This document shows positions 34,899 through 46,932 of a stretch of 64,000 nucleotides of DNA, in pieces. Every line of letters begins with the position of its first letter. Within the stretch, counting starts at the first letter, position 1. A program made the translations under genes and the position numbers. The notes below the pieces were generated by a model. It was not told where the DNA came from. It saw only the letters and a list, made by a program, of their open reading frames with translations, and did no database searches. The DNA is from Akebia trifoliata (Eukaryota > Streptophyta > Magnoliopsida > Ranunculales > Lardizabalaceae), in NCBI GenBank assembly GCA_017979445.1, contig CM030716.1, forward strand, positions 11,931,276 through 11,995,275, in the 5' to 3' direction.

Positions 34899-35394
34899 GA
34901 GAACTTCTATTGCCATACCAACTTGTACTATAACACAACAATATTCCGACTCAATTCCCTATTTTTACAACCACACCTCCATTTCTTTTCCTTCCACTCT
35001 CAAAAGATGAGTACCAAACCCCATTTCCCTTTATATTCTTCTCTAATAAGTTAATCTGACCGAACCCCATTTCTTCTTTTCCAAAGAACTTGTTAGAAAA
35101 AGGCAGCCATCAAAGCATCAATGACATGCAAACTCGCCTCCAACGCCATTGCCCTAGCTCATGAGACTGCCCAAGGCTTCGTGAAAAGTGAATACCAATT
35201 TTTCCTTCAAATGGAAGTTAGAATCGCTCTCACTGCCTCCCTCTTTGCTATCGCCTTTTCTCCCACTACATCTCCCTCCCTTTTGCTCCATTAGAGATTT
35301 CTTCTTTTTTGGGTTTTCTTAGACGGGTTTATGAGATATAGTAGGTGGCTCTTGGTGTGGTACACGTAAAAGTTGGTGGGTAATAAACATTCTC
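34899..35394. mobile_element. CTATTGGCAC-type MITE enclosing unrelated sequence
   Basis: GAGAACTTCTATTGCCATAC, CAACTTGTACTATAACAC at the left and GTACACGTAAAAGTTGGTGG, GTAATAAACATTCTC at the right are imperfectly inverted. Flanks 34892-34898 and 35395-35401 both read TAATAAA, a 7-base direct repeat. Between the ends are about 400 bases unlike the other copies, including a 57-codon ORF. Confidence 0.55.
35121..35294 (+). other. 57-residue ORF inside the nested element
   Basis: It reads MTCKLASNAIALAHETAQ and continues to a stop at 35292-35294; an in-frame stop also lies 24 bases upstream of the ATG. The composition is more gene-like than its surroundings, with helix-forming segments. It may be a captured gene fragment. 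I do not recognise the source. Confidence 0.3.
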
Positions 35395-36867
35395 TAATAA
35401 AACTGATATAACTGTTTGGATTAAATCTAATAATGAAATTCCATCGCATCAAGAGAACAAGACCCTCAATGTTTGTCTAGACTCCAAGCATCAAGGCTTG
35501 GGATCCTACAAATTTTGGGTTTCTTCGACTTTGGTTCAAGTAAATATTGTTTCTTATCATCTTTTTGTGTAGAAATATTAAGCTCATTGTTGACACATAG
35601 GCTGAAGCAGTAACAAGTTGAGTACTGTAGTCCATTGCAAATGTATATATTTGTCTGATATCTGTGTACCAATTCTAAACTTCTAGACTATGATCTTTTC
35701 CTCTTATTTATCTTGGTTCTATCTCCTTATCACTTAAAGTATGCAATGTTGGAATGATCAAGTTGAATTGATCCTCTAATTATTTACATTGTTAACCATT
35801 TAATTAGATTATAACACAACCTATCAAAATAATTAGACTGTAACACAACAAATTTAGTCTCCTTCCAGCATTTTCAGAACTAATTTGAGCAACATTCACT
35901 AATCCCCTTGGTATTTAACTTGCCATCAATTTGCTTAAAATTATTTGAACTTTTTTCATTTTTTCTCCTTGATGTTGAACATACTTCCTATTTCTCAAGT
36001 CTATTTTTAAGAGTGCATACTACATGGCCTTATTTTATACAATGTCTATTTTATTTACCATTTTTTATTGCATTAAAAAATTATCAATCTCATAATCTTT
36101 CTCCTTTTCCTTGACAGCTTGATGGAGAGAACACTTTGTCTGATTAATTTGTTGTTTGAATAGTTATAGGAGTGGCCTATGCTTAATCAAAATTATATGG
36201 ACTCAAATGCGCATATATATTTTTTTCTTATAATGGCATGTTATTGAATGCTCTTAATTTTACAATCTGAACTTAAGAGGTTGACTAGATTGGGGAATGT
36301 TACAGTAGGTTACAAGGACTACATAGCAAGTTAAGGTTGATCATATGGCAACTTGTAAGTGATGCGCCAACCTTTAAACTAAGAAATGATTGACAGTCAT
36401 TAGATCCTTATTAGAGCAAGTGAGGTCCTTATCAGAATCCCAATCCTTGATTTGTTTAGGTCCTTATAAGATCAGAACGGATCCAATTTGAGGTTTGAAT
36501 TAATTCATCGACATTCCTAATGAAATTCAATTTGCTAGCAATGAAATTCACAGTATGCTATCTTAAGTTTTTGTGCCTTGATATACCATGTTTAGAGAGA
36601 AAGGAATATAATAAATTTTCAAATTTGTGTATGTCAAAAGAAGTAATCTTGAAAGTCATAGCAGAAGATGTCCGAAACCTTTTTGATAGGCTGACTTTTG
36701 AAGATAATTCATCTGGTTCTAATCACCAAATCTTGAATAACCAAGGTTGTTCCTTCTTTATTTCTAATCCCTGCTCTATATCCATTTTTTGGAAATGCTG
36801 AATGAGGATATTATCAAAATAAACACCGATGAGTCCATTGCTTCTTCGGGAAGTGGCTATGGTTTTC

Positions 36868-37314
36868 TTGGTTGATGCTGCTTACACGCACACACGAGGT
36901 TTTATGACACCATATCGTAATATACGTTATTGGTTATCTGATTTTCATCATGGACGTCCTAGATGTAAATAGGAAATATTCAACCATGCATATGCCAGAC
37001 TGAGAAATGTAATTGAGAGGGCTTTCGGAGTTTTAAAGACGCGGTTCCCAATTTTAAAAAGGATGGCACCATTTTCCTTTCCTACTCAGAGAAATATAGT
37101 GATTGCATATATGGTAATTCATAATTTTCTTTGTAAAATTTCGATAACTGATGAGCTTTTTCATCAATACGATGATGAAGATATTCTTCTCGAAGTAACT
37201 AATGGTGGATATACTCATCTTGGCGTGGAAGAGTTGTTTGGACAATCTGAACAAACATTTATGATTACCTTACGAGATCAGATTGCAAATCATCTTAGTA
37301 GTACAAATATATGA
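36868..37314 (+). pseudogene. PIF/Harbinger transposase (DDE superfamily), C-terminal remnant
   Basis: The frame starting LVDAAYTHTRGFMTPYRNIR, then YWLSDFHHGRPRCK, meets a TAG at 36970-36972. It resumes in the same frame with EIFNHAYARLRNVIERAFGV, LKTRFPILKRMAPFSF and MVIHNFLC, and ends at 37314. These are the conserved C-terminal blocks of HARBI1/PIF transposases (DDE_Tnp_4), which cut and paste elements with short terminal repeats. The catalytic N-terminal half with the first acidic residues is not recognisable upstream, although 36520-36801 is an open frame of unclear origin. With an internal stop and a missing N terminus, it is non-functional. Confidence 0.8.
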
Positions 37315-37975
37315 AATGATGTTATTTTATTGAGTATGACAATGTTGTATTTCAAGTTTAATGGATTATGTGACAATGTTGATCTCAAAATTTTAATGGA
37401 TGTGTTGATTTTAAATTTTGGTGACTTGTATGACATTCTTATTTTTTATTTGAAAATTTTGGGATTTTATAAATACAAACTATTATTTAGAAATTGAAAA
37501 GTATCATTTTTTTATTTAAAAATGAATTGCATTTTAATTTTATAAGAAATAATATATTTTATTATATTTGATAAGAAATGGGCATTTGAAACATGCAAAC
37601 AATGTATACTATGATTGTAAGGGTAAAATAGACAATTTACCAGTTTTCAGCAATATGTAACAAACATGATTATGCAAATTCAGCGCTTAATTTTAATGAA
37701 TTCAGCACTATTTTGACATCTAAACAAACGACTTTTTCAGCACTTAAATTCAGCGCTTATATGTTTCAGCACTTATTTTTTTCAGTTTAACAAATAGCAC
37801 CATAGTATAATGAGAATGGAACCTCTCCTATCGGGAGTTGATATAAAATACCACTCCAGACTAAGCAAAGGAGGAAAAAAGTGTGTTCATATGATAAAAT
37901 TTTTTATCACACATTCTCTAAACAATGAAATTAAATGAGATGTCTTACGAAAGTATTTGGTAAAAATTATTGAAT

Positions 37976-38170
37976 TAATTTTCTTAATATTTATGAAAGA
38001 GTCGTGATAAAATGATGAGCTAAAACATATGCGACTGATGTGGCAAGTGCACAAATTATAGATCTTTCTCTTCGAGATACACAAGGAAAAAGATCTACGA
38101 CTCTATGTACTTGCCATGTTAGTTGCATACAGACTACGTATGTTTTAGCGTGTCATTTTATCATTAATCT
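37976..38170. repeat. foldback element
   Basis: GATAAAATGATGAGCTAAAA, CATATGCG at the left faces CGTATGTTTTAGCGTGTCAT, TTTATC at the right. The loop is GAGATACACAAGGAAAAAGA between AGATCTTTCTC-like arms. It is related in design to 42807-43010 and 54960-55110. Confidence 0.6.
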
Positions 38171-40084
38171 TTATGAAAGTGATAATATATTGAATTTTAT
38201 GTAGTTATTTACTTTTATCAAAACAACTATTTATATAATAAAACACAAATATAAGACCCACTTACTACAGTTTTATGGGGGAATAAAAGTCATATTTGCT
38301 ATAATTTTGTAGGGGACAAACATCTCATTTAATTATAGTTTTGTCGAGGATAAACTAGGACTGGTCAGATAATACCCATCTATACGACTCATCCAACCAA
38401 AATAAATTGGATATGGGCAAGGATTTTTTACCTTATTAAGAATTCAGGTAATATTACCTGATACTCATTTACCCAAAAGGTTTTTTAGGGTCAACCATGA
38501 ATATACATCATATCCTACCCGATTATCCGTTTACCTGACAATAAAAGTATAATTTCATATTTGATATATAAATATATGTAAATAATTAATTTTTTACTAT
38601 ATTTTTTTTTGTTATTAAAGTAAAAATAAATAAATTCAAATAAGGTAAAAATTTGGTTGACCTAAGAATCGGTTAAGAAATGGGGCATGGTTATACACCT
38701 AAAAGTTGGGTAAAATTTTGGAGTTAGGTATTATCCTAAAATTTAAGTAAGAAATCGGGTGTAGGTGTGTATGTTTCAATTCAGGTATGATGTTGATAGA
38801 ACTCTCACCCGACCCGCACCCAACCCGATGCCAACCCTAAGATAAACCTCCTATCCAATTACACAGTGTTGGGGGACAAACATAGCATCAAATCACAGTG
38901 TCTTTCCTCTTCACCCGTTCCCTCAAATTTTACTATCTTTCCACTTTTACCCCTTATTCAATAATATCCCTTTAAACCATCATTCTTCTTTAGCTTATTA
39001 TCTTTTTTGTCGACAATAAATTTCACAAATCTACTTCGAGATTCGTAAAATAAGATAGCAAATGTTTTTATTTTATTTTATTTTTTTATATTGATTTTGA
39101 TGAAATGGAGATACAAATCTTAGCATTTTCCTTTGATTACAGTCAAATACAAAAATAAAAAAATGATGATGTGTGCGTAATTTTCTTTTCTTAGGACTTC
39201 ATGTGTGATGGGTTGAAAATGTTGCATTAATGGTGGCTTTGTTCGCGTTTGATGTTTTATAGATGTTTTTGTAGATTTTTTCCTCTTCAAACTTCGCGCT
39301 TTAGTGGCTGAGAAGGATTTCTTGACTTCTAGAAAAAGACTTTAGGTTTGATCTTCTCTTTAATCGAAGTCTGGGTCTCTTAAAGAACCTTATTTTGTTT
39401 CTAGAAAAGGACTTGAGAACTTCTTCTTCTTTAGAGGGAGAACTTTAGTCTTATGAGAGAGAGTGATCCAAGTCCCTTCTAAATGATGAAGGCTTTGGTA
39501 TTTATATACTTAGGGTAAGAGGATATTTCCAAATATGCCCCAAATTTAACCGGATTTTATGTAATTGATTTAACTAGTATTTGATTATTGATCCAACCCG
39601 TTTTAATGGATTTTGAACTTAACCATAGGCTAACCCATTTATTGGGTATATGGGCTCAATACTTAATATGGCTCACTTGGATTTGTATAAGCTTTAAGAA
39701 AATGTTTTTAAAAAAAAAAAAATTATGAAAATATTTTCAAGAAACTTTAAGAAAATGATGATTTTTTTAACACAAATATTTTCAAAACCAATTTTTTTTT
39801 TTTTATGAAAATATTTTTGTTATTTTATTTATTTTGACAAATTTCTTTATTTTTATTTAACACATTTCGGAAAATTGTTTGCTCGTAGAATTTTTCTCAC
39901 ACAAATCACAAAAATATGGGATATACTCACGTGTATTGAATGACATTCGTCATTTACAAAAATACCCTTGTATTGCTTGACGACGTGGTAAACACCATGG
40001 CGTCCGTGAGAAAAAAAAAACGACTCACAACAAATCCCTTTATTAAATTTGTTACTGAAACAAACTTTTTTTAGACTAGCATGA

Positions 40085-40420
40085 CTAACTTAGTAAGATT
40101 TGAAATCTTACTAAGGGGTGTTATGCTTACATAGATTATCAAATTGGAAATCCAACCCACGGTCCTATGCATTTCATGGATATAAACTCATATCCAAAAC
40201 ATAGAGAAAAATAATAATTTATTTTAGGTCAGGTCCGAGGTTTCGAAGATGGACGACTACCAACTTCCACTGAACTCAAGATTTAGAATTAAAATTCAAC
40301 GGTTAAATTTTTTTATCAAAGTTCATAAAAATTTGTCCTTCGAGTGTTTCCATAACACAAGACTTGAACCCATATCATGATTTATTGGTGTGTTGCATAT
40401 CAACCCATGAGAACATGTAT
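40085..40420. mobile_element. TTACTAAG-type MITE, copy 2
   Basis: The left end ACTAACTTAGTAAGATTTGA is followed by AATCTTACTAAGGGG. The core has AGATGGACGACTACCA and AAATTTGTCCTTCGAG in the family order. The right terminus is not clear. Confidence 0.45.
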
Positions 40421-41619
40421 AGGACCTCAGCTTACCCACTGAAACTACCCTTTTTTATGCTTTAGATGGTGATAAGAGTAGATGTGTTTATCTTAACTTG
40501 GTTTCTAGCCAAGAGAGATGGAACTCATGCGTGTGTGGATTCCTACTACTTGTCTCTAGGGTGTGGATAAAGACATAGTTGAAATCCATCAAAAGAATAT
40601 AAGGGCTGCCATCTAAATCTAGAGACTAGGTAAAAAGCCTAACTATGAATTTAATCCTTTCTTTGGACTATTGTCTTTGATATGTTGCCACATGAAACAT
40701 GTAAACTGACATTAAAGTCAAACCATGGAATTTCATAGCTAAGGGCTAACAAGATCATTATTGCCTTTTTTTTTTTATCACAATGTATTGGATCTGTATG
40801 TTTGCATTAAAAAATTTACCCTTTGAAAGTGTGATTTTTCTTCTTCTCTCACAAGATCAACTATATTGCATGAGAACATTACAAAAAAAAAAAAATGTTT
40901 CTGTTTTAGTGATAGGGAGTGATTTGCAAGCCTAGGTTGTCGGTAAGAAATCAAATATTGAATTCTTAACCTCTATTGCCATGCGATGTAATAGTTCAAA
41001 ATATCAGAACTAATAAAAAAAAGAGAGTAAAAATGTAATATTTCAAATTTTGTAGAATTATTCTAGTAATTAAATAATAATTTACGTGCAAAGCACATGC
41101 ATTTTACTAGGAGACGTAAAATGACATCCAATTTGGTCTGAATCTAATAAATTCCTTGTTAGATTAGTACACATTTGGAATCAATATATCCAAACACGAT
41201 CTATTGATAGATCTACCTGTGAGGGTATGAGGTTTCAAAGTCCACACCAAAACTTTCCTTGAGAAAGATGATGACAAAAGCATAAAAGGAAAACAACAAA
41301 TTCTTTCTAAATTTATATTCTATATTATGTACAAAACTAGAACTTACTTACTGATTTATTTGGAAAAAGTGCACCTTGCACCATGGAAGCCTGCATTTAA
41401 TGATTATGGATTCATCTTTATATAGTATATCTTACATGTTTCTCCAACTGTTAGTTGAGGACTTTCTTTATTCATTCAAATCTAATCCTGCTTTTCTTCT
41501 ATATTTCATTCGTATCTCAATCTTACTTTGTACCTATCCGATCCAAACCTAGTCTATTGTTTATTATGCTTATTATATATTTTACTTATTAGTTATCATG
41601 TAGTGCATTGCTTACTATG

Positions 41620-41790
41620 AATATGCTGCAAACCAAATTCGAATATGAGATAGATCGTTGGAAGAAATTGGTTTTACAAAAACTCTCTGATAGTTGGCAG
41701 AATTGGAAAAGTCAATTAAAAAAATAAATTTTATGTTCCATTTGCTTCTGATGCTGAGCGTTTGGCTATTACTATCAACAAGGTGCATGC
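41620..41790 (+). mobile_element. possible transposase fragment abutting the GH1 gene
   Basis: The plus strand reads EIDRWKKLVLQKLSDSWQNW, KSQLKK-stop, and in another frame FYVPFASDAERLAITI, NKVHAEG. The tryptophan and lysine spacing resembles proteins of plant En/Spm-type elements (transposase_24/Ptta-like). The identification is tentative. It runs into the end of the GH1 reading frame on the other strand. Confidence 0.25.
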
Positions 41791-42806
41791 TGAGGGTCTT
41801 TGTACGTCGTCTTTATATATATCAGTCCATCTTTTAGTCCATCCGGTGAATTGTACTCCTTCTCCCCAAGCTACATATTGAAATATATATAGTCAAGAAA
41901 TCAGTAAATTTTAAAATGTACAAAAGATACAGTGATCAGCCTTACATAACGGCCTGGGCCTATCCCATTCTTGTCCACTGTGAGAAAAACAAACACATAC
42001 ACACATCTTAGTAAGAAAAAAATGTGTGACTATCAATTGTCAAATTTGTTGGAAATAATTAATAATGAAATCACCTGTTGCATGGAATTGTTGGTCCATT
42101 TGGAAGTCAAGAGGTATATCGTTATTATCCGATGATAGGGATCTGGCATATTGTGTTTTGTAGTAATTGACACCAACAAAATCATATGCTCCCATAATAA
42201 TTTTTTTCTCTTCTGAATTGAATTCTGGAAGTCTTTCCCTAACTGAATTTTTTAAAGCAGGTTGATACTCTCCAAACACCAAGGGATCCATAAACCTATT
42301 TTAACATTGTTAATATTAATCATATAATTAGTTCATTAGATTGAGTCATAATTAAATATATATTCAATTAAATTAAAGTTTGGTTAGAGAGTTACTAACA
42401 ATCCCACATGGAAGTTAACGCCTCTAATTGCTGCGTCTTTATCGAGGATTGATGTTTCATTGTATGGATTGAACCATGCAAGGCTCACGGACATACCGAT
42501 TTGTCCTTTTTGATCGGCCTGAATATTATTTGTCACAGAATTAGACTAATATTAGAGGAAAACGAATAATAAATCATTTACCAAAAAAATAATCAAATGA
42601 AATTTACAATTTGCAAATTACACAACATAAATTAAATACAGTCTAAATATGATTTTGTAAGGATATACCTATCATTATAGTTACTCTAAAGAAAATGGAA
42701 GAATCAAAATTAAAATATTAGATTGATTAAGGATCATCATCTTAATCAATATTGGGTTAATATTATTTAACTGTTGTTAGATTATTATATCCTTATAATA
42801 TTACTC

Positions 42807-43010
42807 GTCAGGTAGGATACTCAATCGACTCCCTAACGTGGACAACTTCAGGAACAATAGATCTTTACGCCTCGGGATATACAGCTCCGTCGGGATACAC
42901 ATTTTTTAATGGGGAAGTGAAATCGTGTATCCCGAGGCTTACAGATCTACGGTTCTTGAACTTGTCATGTCAGTGAGTCGATAGAGTATGCCACTTGGTG
43001 ACTCATATTA
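42807..43010. repeat. foldback element in a GH1 intron
   Basis: TACTCAATCGACTCCC and AATAGATCTTTACGCCTCGG, GATACACA face TGTATCCCGAGGC, TTACAGATCTACGGTT and GTGAGTCGATAGAGTATG. The arms are imperfect and the loop is about 30 bases. Confidence 0.55.
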
Positions 43011-43142
43011 TCACAACTCTTATATTAATCCATTACAGTTACTCTCAAAATTTTTTTTTTTTTTTTCTGGGTGACGTGAGTTCTAGACTGTAGGCCCCAA
43101 TTAGCAAGGACGAGGTTAAGGCAACTGACCTCTTAGTACACC

Positions 43143-43399
43143 CACAATGTGAAAAAAGCCCAAATTTGATGGACCAAGAGGTCGAATTGACGGCGAATTT
43201 TTCATTGTCAAATTATTTTTTTTCGATAGACCGAATCTGTCAAATTAATAAAGGATGAGAGAAATTCGACAGCTCTAAACCATCAAATCTGGAAACATCA
43301 ACAATTTCAACAATCCTAGACCATCAAAATTCAGTTTCTAAAATTTGTGGGCCTTGGCCCGTCATTTTTTCTGTAGAATTTTCTAATTTTCACGTAGTG
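43143..43399. mobile_element. CACTA-type MITE with 3-bp target duplication
   Basis: It begins CACAATGTGAAAAAAGCCC and ends TTTTCACGTAGTG, whose inverse CACTACGTGAAAA is the classical CACTA-type terminus. Both flanks read ACC (43140-43142 and 43400-43402), the 3-base duplication expected of CACTA elements. It is 257 bases, non-coding, in the GH1 intron between exons 6 and 7. Confidence 0.7.
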
Positions 43400-45125
43400 A
43401 CCATTTCTCACCCAAATCCCCCGAGTACATGCAATACCCCGATAATCACATATACCAGGTAAGTAGGGATAAATCCCTATACGTGGCCAACGAGGGGACT
43501 TGAATGTTACTCTCAAGTTGGGGATATTGTATTTATTGTTACCTCCCAAATATCCTTAATTTCAATCAAAATAATAGATGTAATTTTATTCTTCTACTAG
43601 ATTTGAAGTATTACCTTATAAGTGCTTTCGTAATGTCTATAAGCGTGAGCATGAGCCAATACGATATTATGAGCAACGATATAAGGACATGTTGTAGGAT
43701 CAACTTGTACATTTTTTAGTCCCTGGAAATACCCATATTGGGCGAATACATCTGGCTCATTGATTGTTGTCCAATATTTGACTCTATCTCCAAATTTTTC
43801 GAAGCATATGTCACAGTAGTTTTTGAAGTCTTCCCTACGCACAGATGGATTTAAAAATAATCATGCATGAAATGAATGCGCCAAGATAAATAAATTATAA
43901 AAAAGAAATGAGACTTACACAATATTGCTACTCAAAAAGCCACGATATTCATCTATTAAAGATTGTGGTACATCGAAATGGACCAATGTCACAATGGGTG
44001 TTATATCTGAAAAAATTAAAATTAAAATTTTATTTATTCACCACCATAGGAGAAATTGCATGTAAAATTACTATGATAAGAAGAAAAATTATTCTTACTG
44101 TTGTTGTGCAATTCATCTATGAGATTGTTGTAAAATTCGATACCCTTTTTATTTATCTCCCCCTTCCCTTCTGCAAGCTCCAAAGTCAAATATATGATTA
44201 ATGGATCAAAGAAATATATTATTTAATTTTTTCTATTTGTATGAGATGCTTTTTCTTTTTCCTATACCTTGACTGCCTTTCTCACAGAAATAGTCCTTCA
44301 TTGGAACATTTTTATCCCCCTTAATTATAAGCTTATTTCAACATGTCTAGAGAGGTTTTATTGAAAAAAAAGGGAGAATTTTTCGAACCCCTTAATCGGT
44401 AGAATTTTTTTTAATTTTTTATGAGAACCAAATGTTTATAAAACACCTAGCTATCATTCTTTCCCCTTGAAGAACATGTGTTGGGAAATCCATAACACCT
44501 TGGGAGTGGGGAAATCAAATTTTTTTTTCTTTTTTTTTAGCAAAGTATGTATTTATATTGGAAAAACTTTGAAGCGGGCAGCCCGCTTCAAACTTTTGAA
44601 GAAACCGTCTCCATTGGATTCCACATGGTATTTCAAAGGAAGTATTTAAAATTTTGACGGAAATGTAAGGGGCGTGAAATAAATAGAAAATATCATGTGT
44701 CTTGTAATGAAGAGGGTTCCTTCGAAATTTGAAGTGGGCTGGCTGCTTCAATGTCGGACTCCTTAATTTACATGTCGAAATTGGAGAAGAGCTAGCCTTT
44801 CATTCCCCCTTGAAACATTTCTTAGAAATCAGGGGATGGCTATTAAAATCAGAATACACTGAAGACCTTCGATACTGAAGATAATTTAGGACTTATAGAG
44901 GATAGTTATTTCAAGTTAACATCATAACTATAGTTTTTCATTCAATTTAATCAACTAGAAAAAAAATAAAAAAAAATGGATGATTTAATGGTATTCTATC
45001 AAACCAAAATAGTAGGATACATACTAGGCAAAATTCTACTCCAAGATATTGAGAATCTGTACGCATTCATTCCCATGTCCTTCAGATTTTGCACATCATC
45101 CTGTAATTGTGATAAAGTGATTAAT

Positions 45126-45356
45126 CATAGTGTGAAAAAAGCCCATATTTGGTGGCCCAAGGCCGTTGAATTTCTTAAAATTTGATGGATCAAGACGTTG
45201 AATTTTTCATTGTCAAATTTTTATCGACAGGCAGATACTGTCAAATTAATGGAATATGGAAGGAATTCGACGACTCTAAGCCATTGAATCTAAGGAACAT
45301 ACAAAATATTTAATGGCCTTGGCCAGTCAAAATTTCTAGTTTTGGCATAGAGAATG
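45126..45356. mobile_element. CACTA-type MITE, degraded copy in a GH1 intron
   Basis: CATAGTGTGAAAAAAGCCCA and TTGAATTTTTCATTGTCAAA match the copy at 43143-43399 in order. Its right end (TTTTGGCATAGAGAATG) has drifted. No target duplication is visible. Confidence 0.5.
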
Positions 45357-46811
45357 TTTGAATTGAATACAATCCATCCCTACTATACATAAAAGAACAA
45401 TGCCCTTGTAGCGTCGGTATCATCTAGTAAGCAATGACTCTTTTTCTTTTGAAATAGGAGATTTCGATCACTTACCAGCTAAAGATCTTAATATATGACT
45501 CATGGTAGTTTGTAATTTATTTGAATGCATGGTAATTTATGATAAAGAAGAATAAGATAAATCATCCATTAATAATGATCATCATTATATAAATAAAAGT
45601 TTTGAAGATAAGAGTGTCCCTGTTAAGGGCCATTTTTATTATTTATTAAGTATCAATTATTTCTTTATATAATGGTACTCATGCTGAGTTACAGAAGTCA
45701 ATCCGGGATTTTACATAATCCTGGATCGATCAACTCGATGAGTCGTGTGTATTGAGGGCATCCTTAATTTACAAAATTATCCTTGTTAGGCTTCATGTAA
45801 TTTGTCATCTGGATTTGAAAATCCCGAATTAACTTTTCTATGAGCAAAAAAATCTCTTCACACACACAATTGTACCTTATCTGGTATAGCTGATATATAC
45901 TTACTTTATATTTTAAGTACGAAAGAGCGGCATGTTTGTCTTCGATAATAGAATCCCAGCCAGCTGGTCCTCTCCCTCCTATGCTGGGTGGTCCTTCGGA
46001 CTGCCAGAAATGAATAATAGGTTAATGCGTATGATTGGATCATCTAAACATGGGAAAAATACCACAATGGTCATGTGTGAGGACCTAATTGCTGACCCAA
46101 AAGGGAAAGTTCATTTTAAGAAATACAGCAAATATCCATATACATATTTGCACATCTCCAAATATGTATATGGACAAATAATTGAGAAGACCATTTTGGT
46201 AAAACACCCTTTTTTAGGCCTATTCCCGGGGCTTGGGCTTCGTTTAATAATGGAGAAGCTCCTGTATTTTCAAAATGAACAATTTTTTCAAAACCACCCT
46301 TGTTATGTTTCTTGCGATTAGTCATCCGAGATCTTGTCAAATCTCATATTTACTTTTCTATAAGTGAAAAATCTCTTTCGAAATGATTGCATGTCTTATA
46401 ACTGTAAACTCCTTGGACAAATAAATTGAAAATGACCAGAATGCGTTCATCTTTATCATCTAACAAAAGCCTCAATTTTCTCATCTAAAAGAGCGGTTTT
46501 CAATCTCATTTGGGCCATGTTGACTGCCACATTGCTTCAAAATCCAATAAAGGAAGAGAGTTGCGTAGGATTAAAATGAACATTTAAAATGAATAGTGAG
46601 TTTGAATCGTAAATTCGTCAAAAGTTGATTCGTAAATATTCCAATAAAGTAAGAGAGTTGCATAAGATTGGCAACCGGTCTAAAAATCGGTTAGGTAGTT
46701 CCTATTAATTATGATAAAATGATGGAAATACTTAATTATCGTTAAAAGGTTAAAAATTATGGAGACCCCATTTATGTGCGGAAGGGGAAAAAAAAGAAAA
46801 AAAAAAAAAAA

Positions 46812-46932
46812 GGAGAGATTTTATTCTCACACCAACTTTTACTAAGAGTACACCAATTCATATGAAATCACCAAAGAATTAGAACACATCTTTGGTGCTA
46901 TTAGTAAAAGTTGTTGTGGCAATAGAAGCTCT
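46812..46932. mobile_element. CTATTGGCAC-type MITE, short copy, GH1 intron 1
   Basis: GAGAGATTTTATTCTCACAC, CAACTTTTACTAAGAG faces TTAGTAAAAGTTGTTGTGGC, AATAGAAGCTC within 121 bases. Confidence 0.6.

Larger units (their letters stand above)
33847..37801. mobile_element. decayed PIF/Harbinger-type transposon
   Basis: Both ends carry repeated GTGCTGAA / TTCAGCAC and AGCGCT words and a shared CGTTTGTTTA. The left end (GGTGGTAGTTAGCGCT) and the inverse of the right end (GGTGCTATTTGTTAAACT) are imperfectly alike. The interior has a CT-rich leader-like region (34090-34302) and, near the right end, the remains of a DDE transposase. Exact ends and target duplication are uncertain. A younger element at 34899-35394 is nested inside. 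Confidence 0.55.
37802..41619. other. intergenic, repeats only
   Basis: It contains a foldback element (37976-38170) and a stretch of ACCCGA/GGGTA words from old repeats (38340-38850). A possible LTR remnant with a minus-strand TATA-like TATATAAATACC sits near 39498-39509. There is also a TTACTAAG-type MITE (40085-40420). No gene was seen. Confidence 0.4.
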
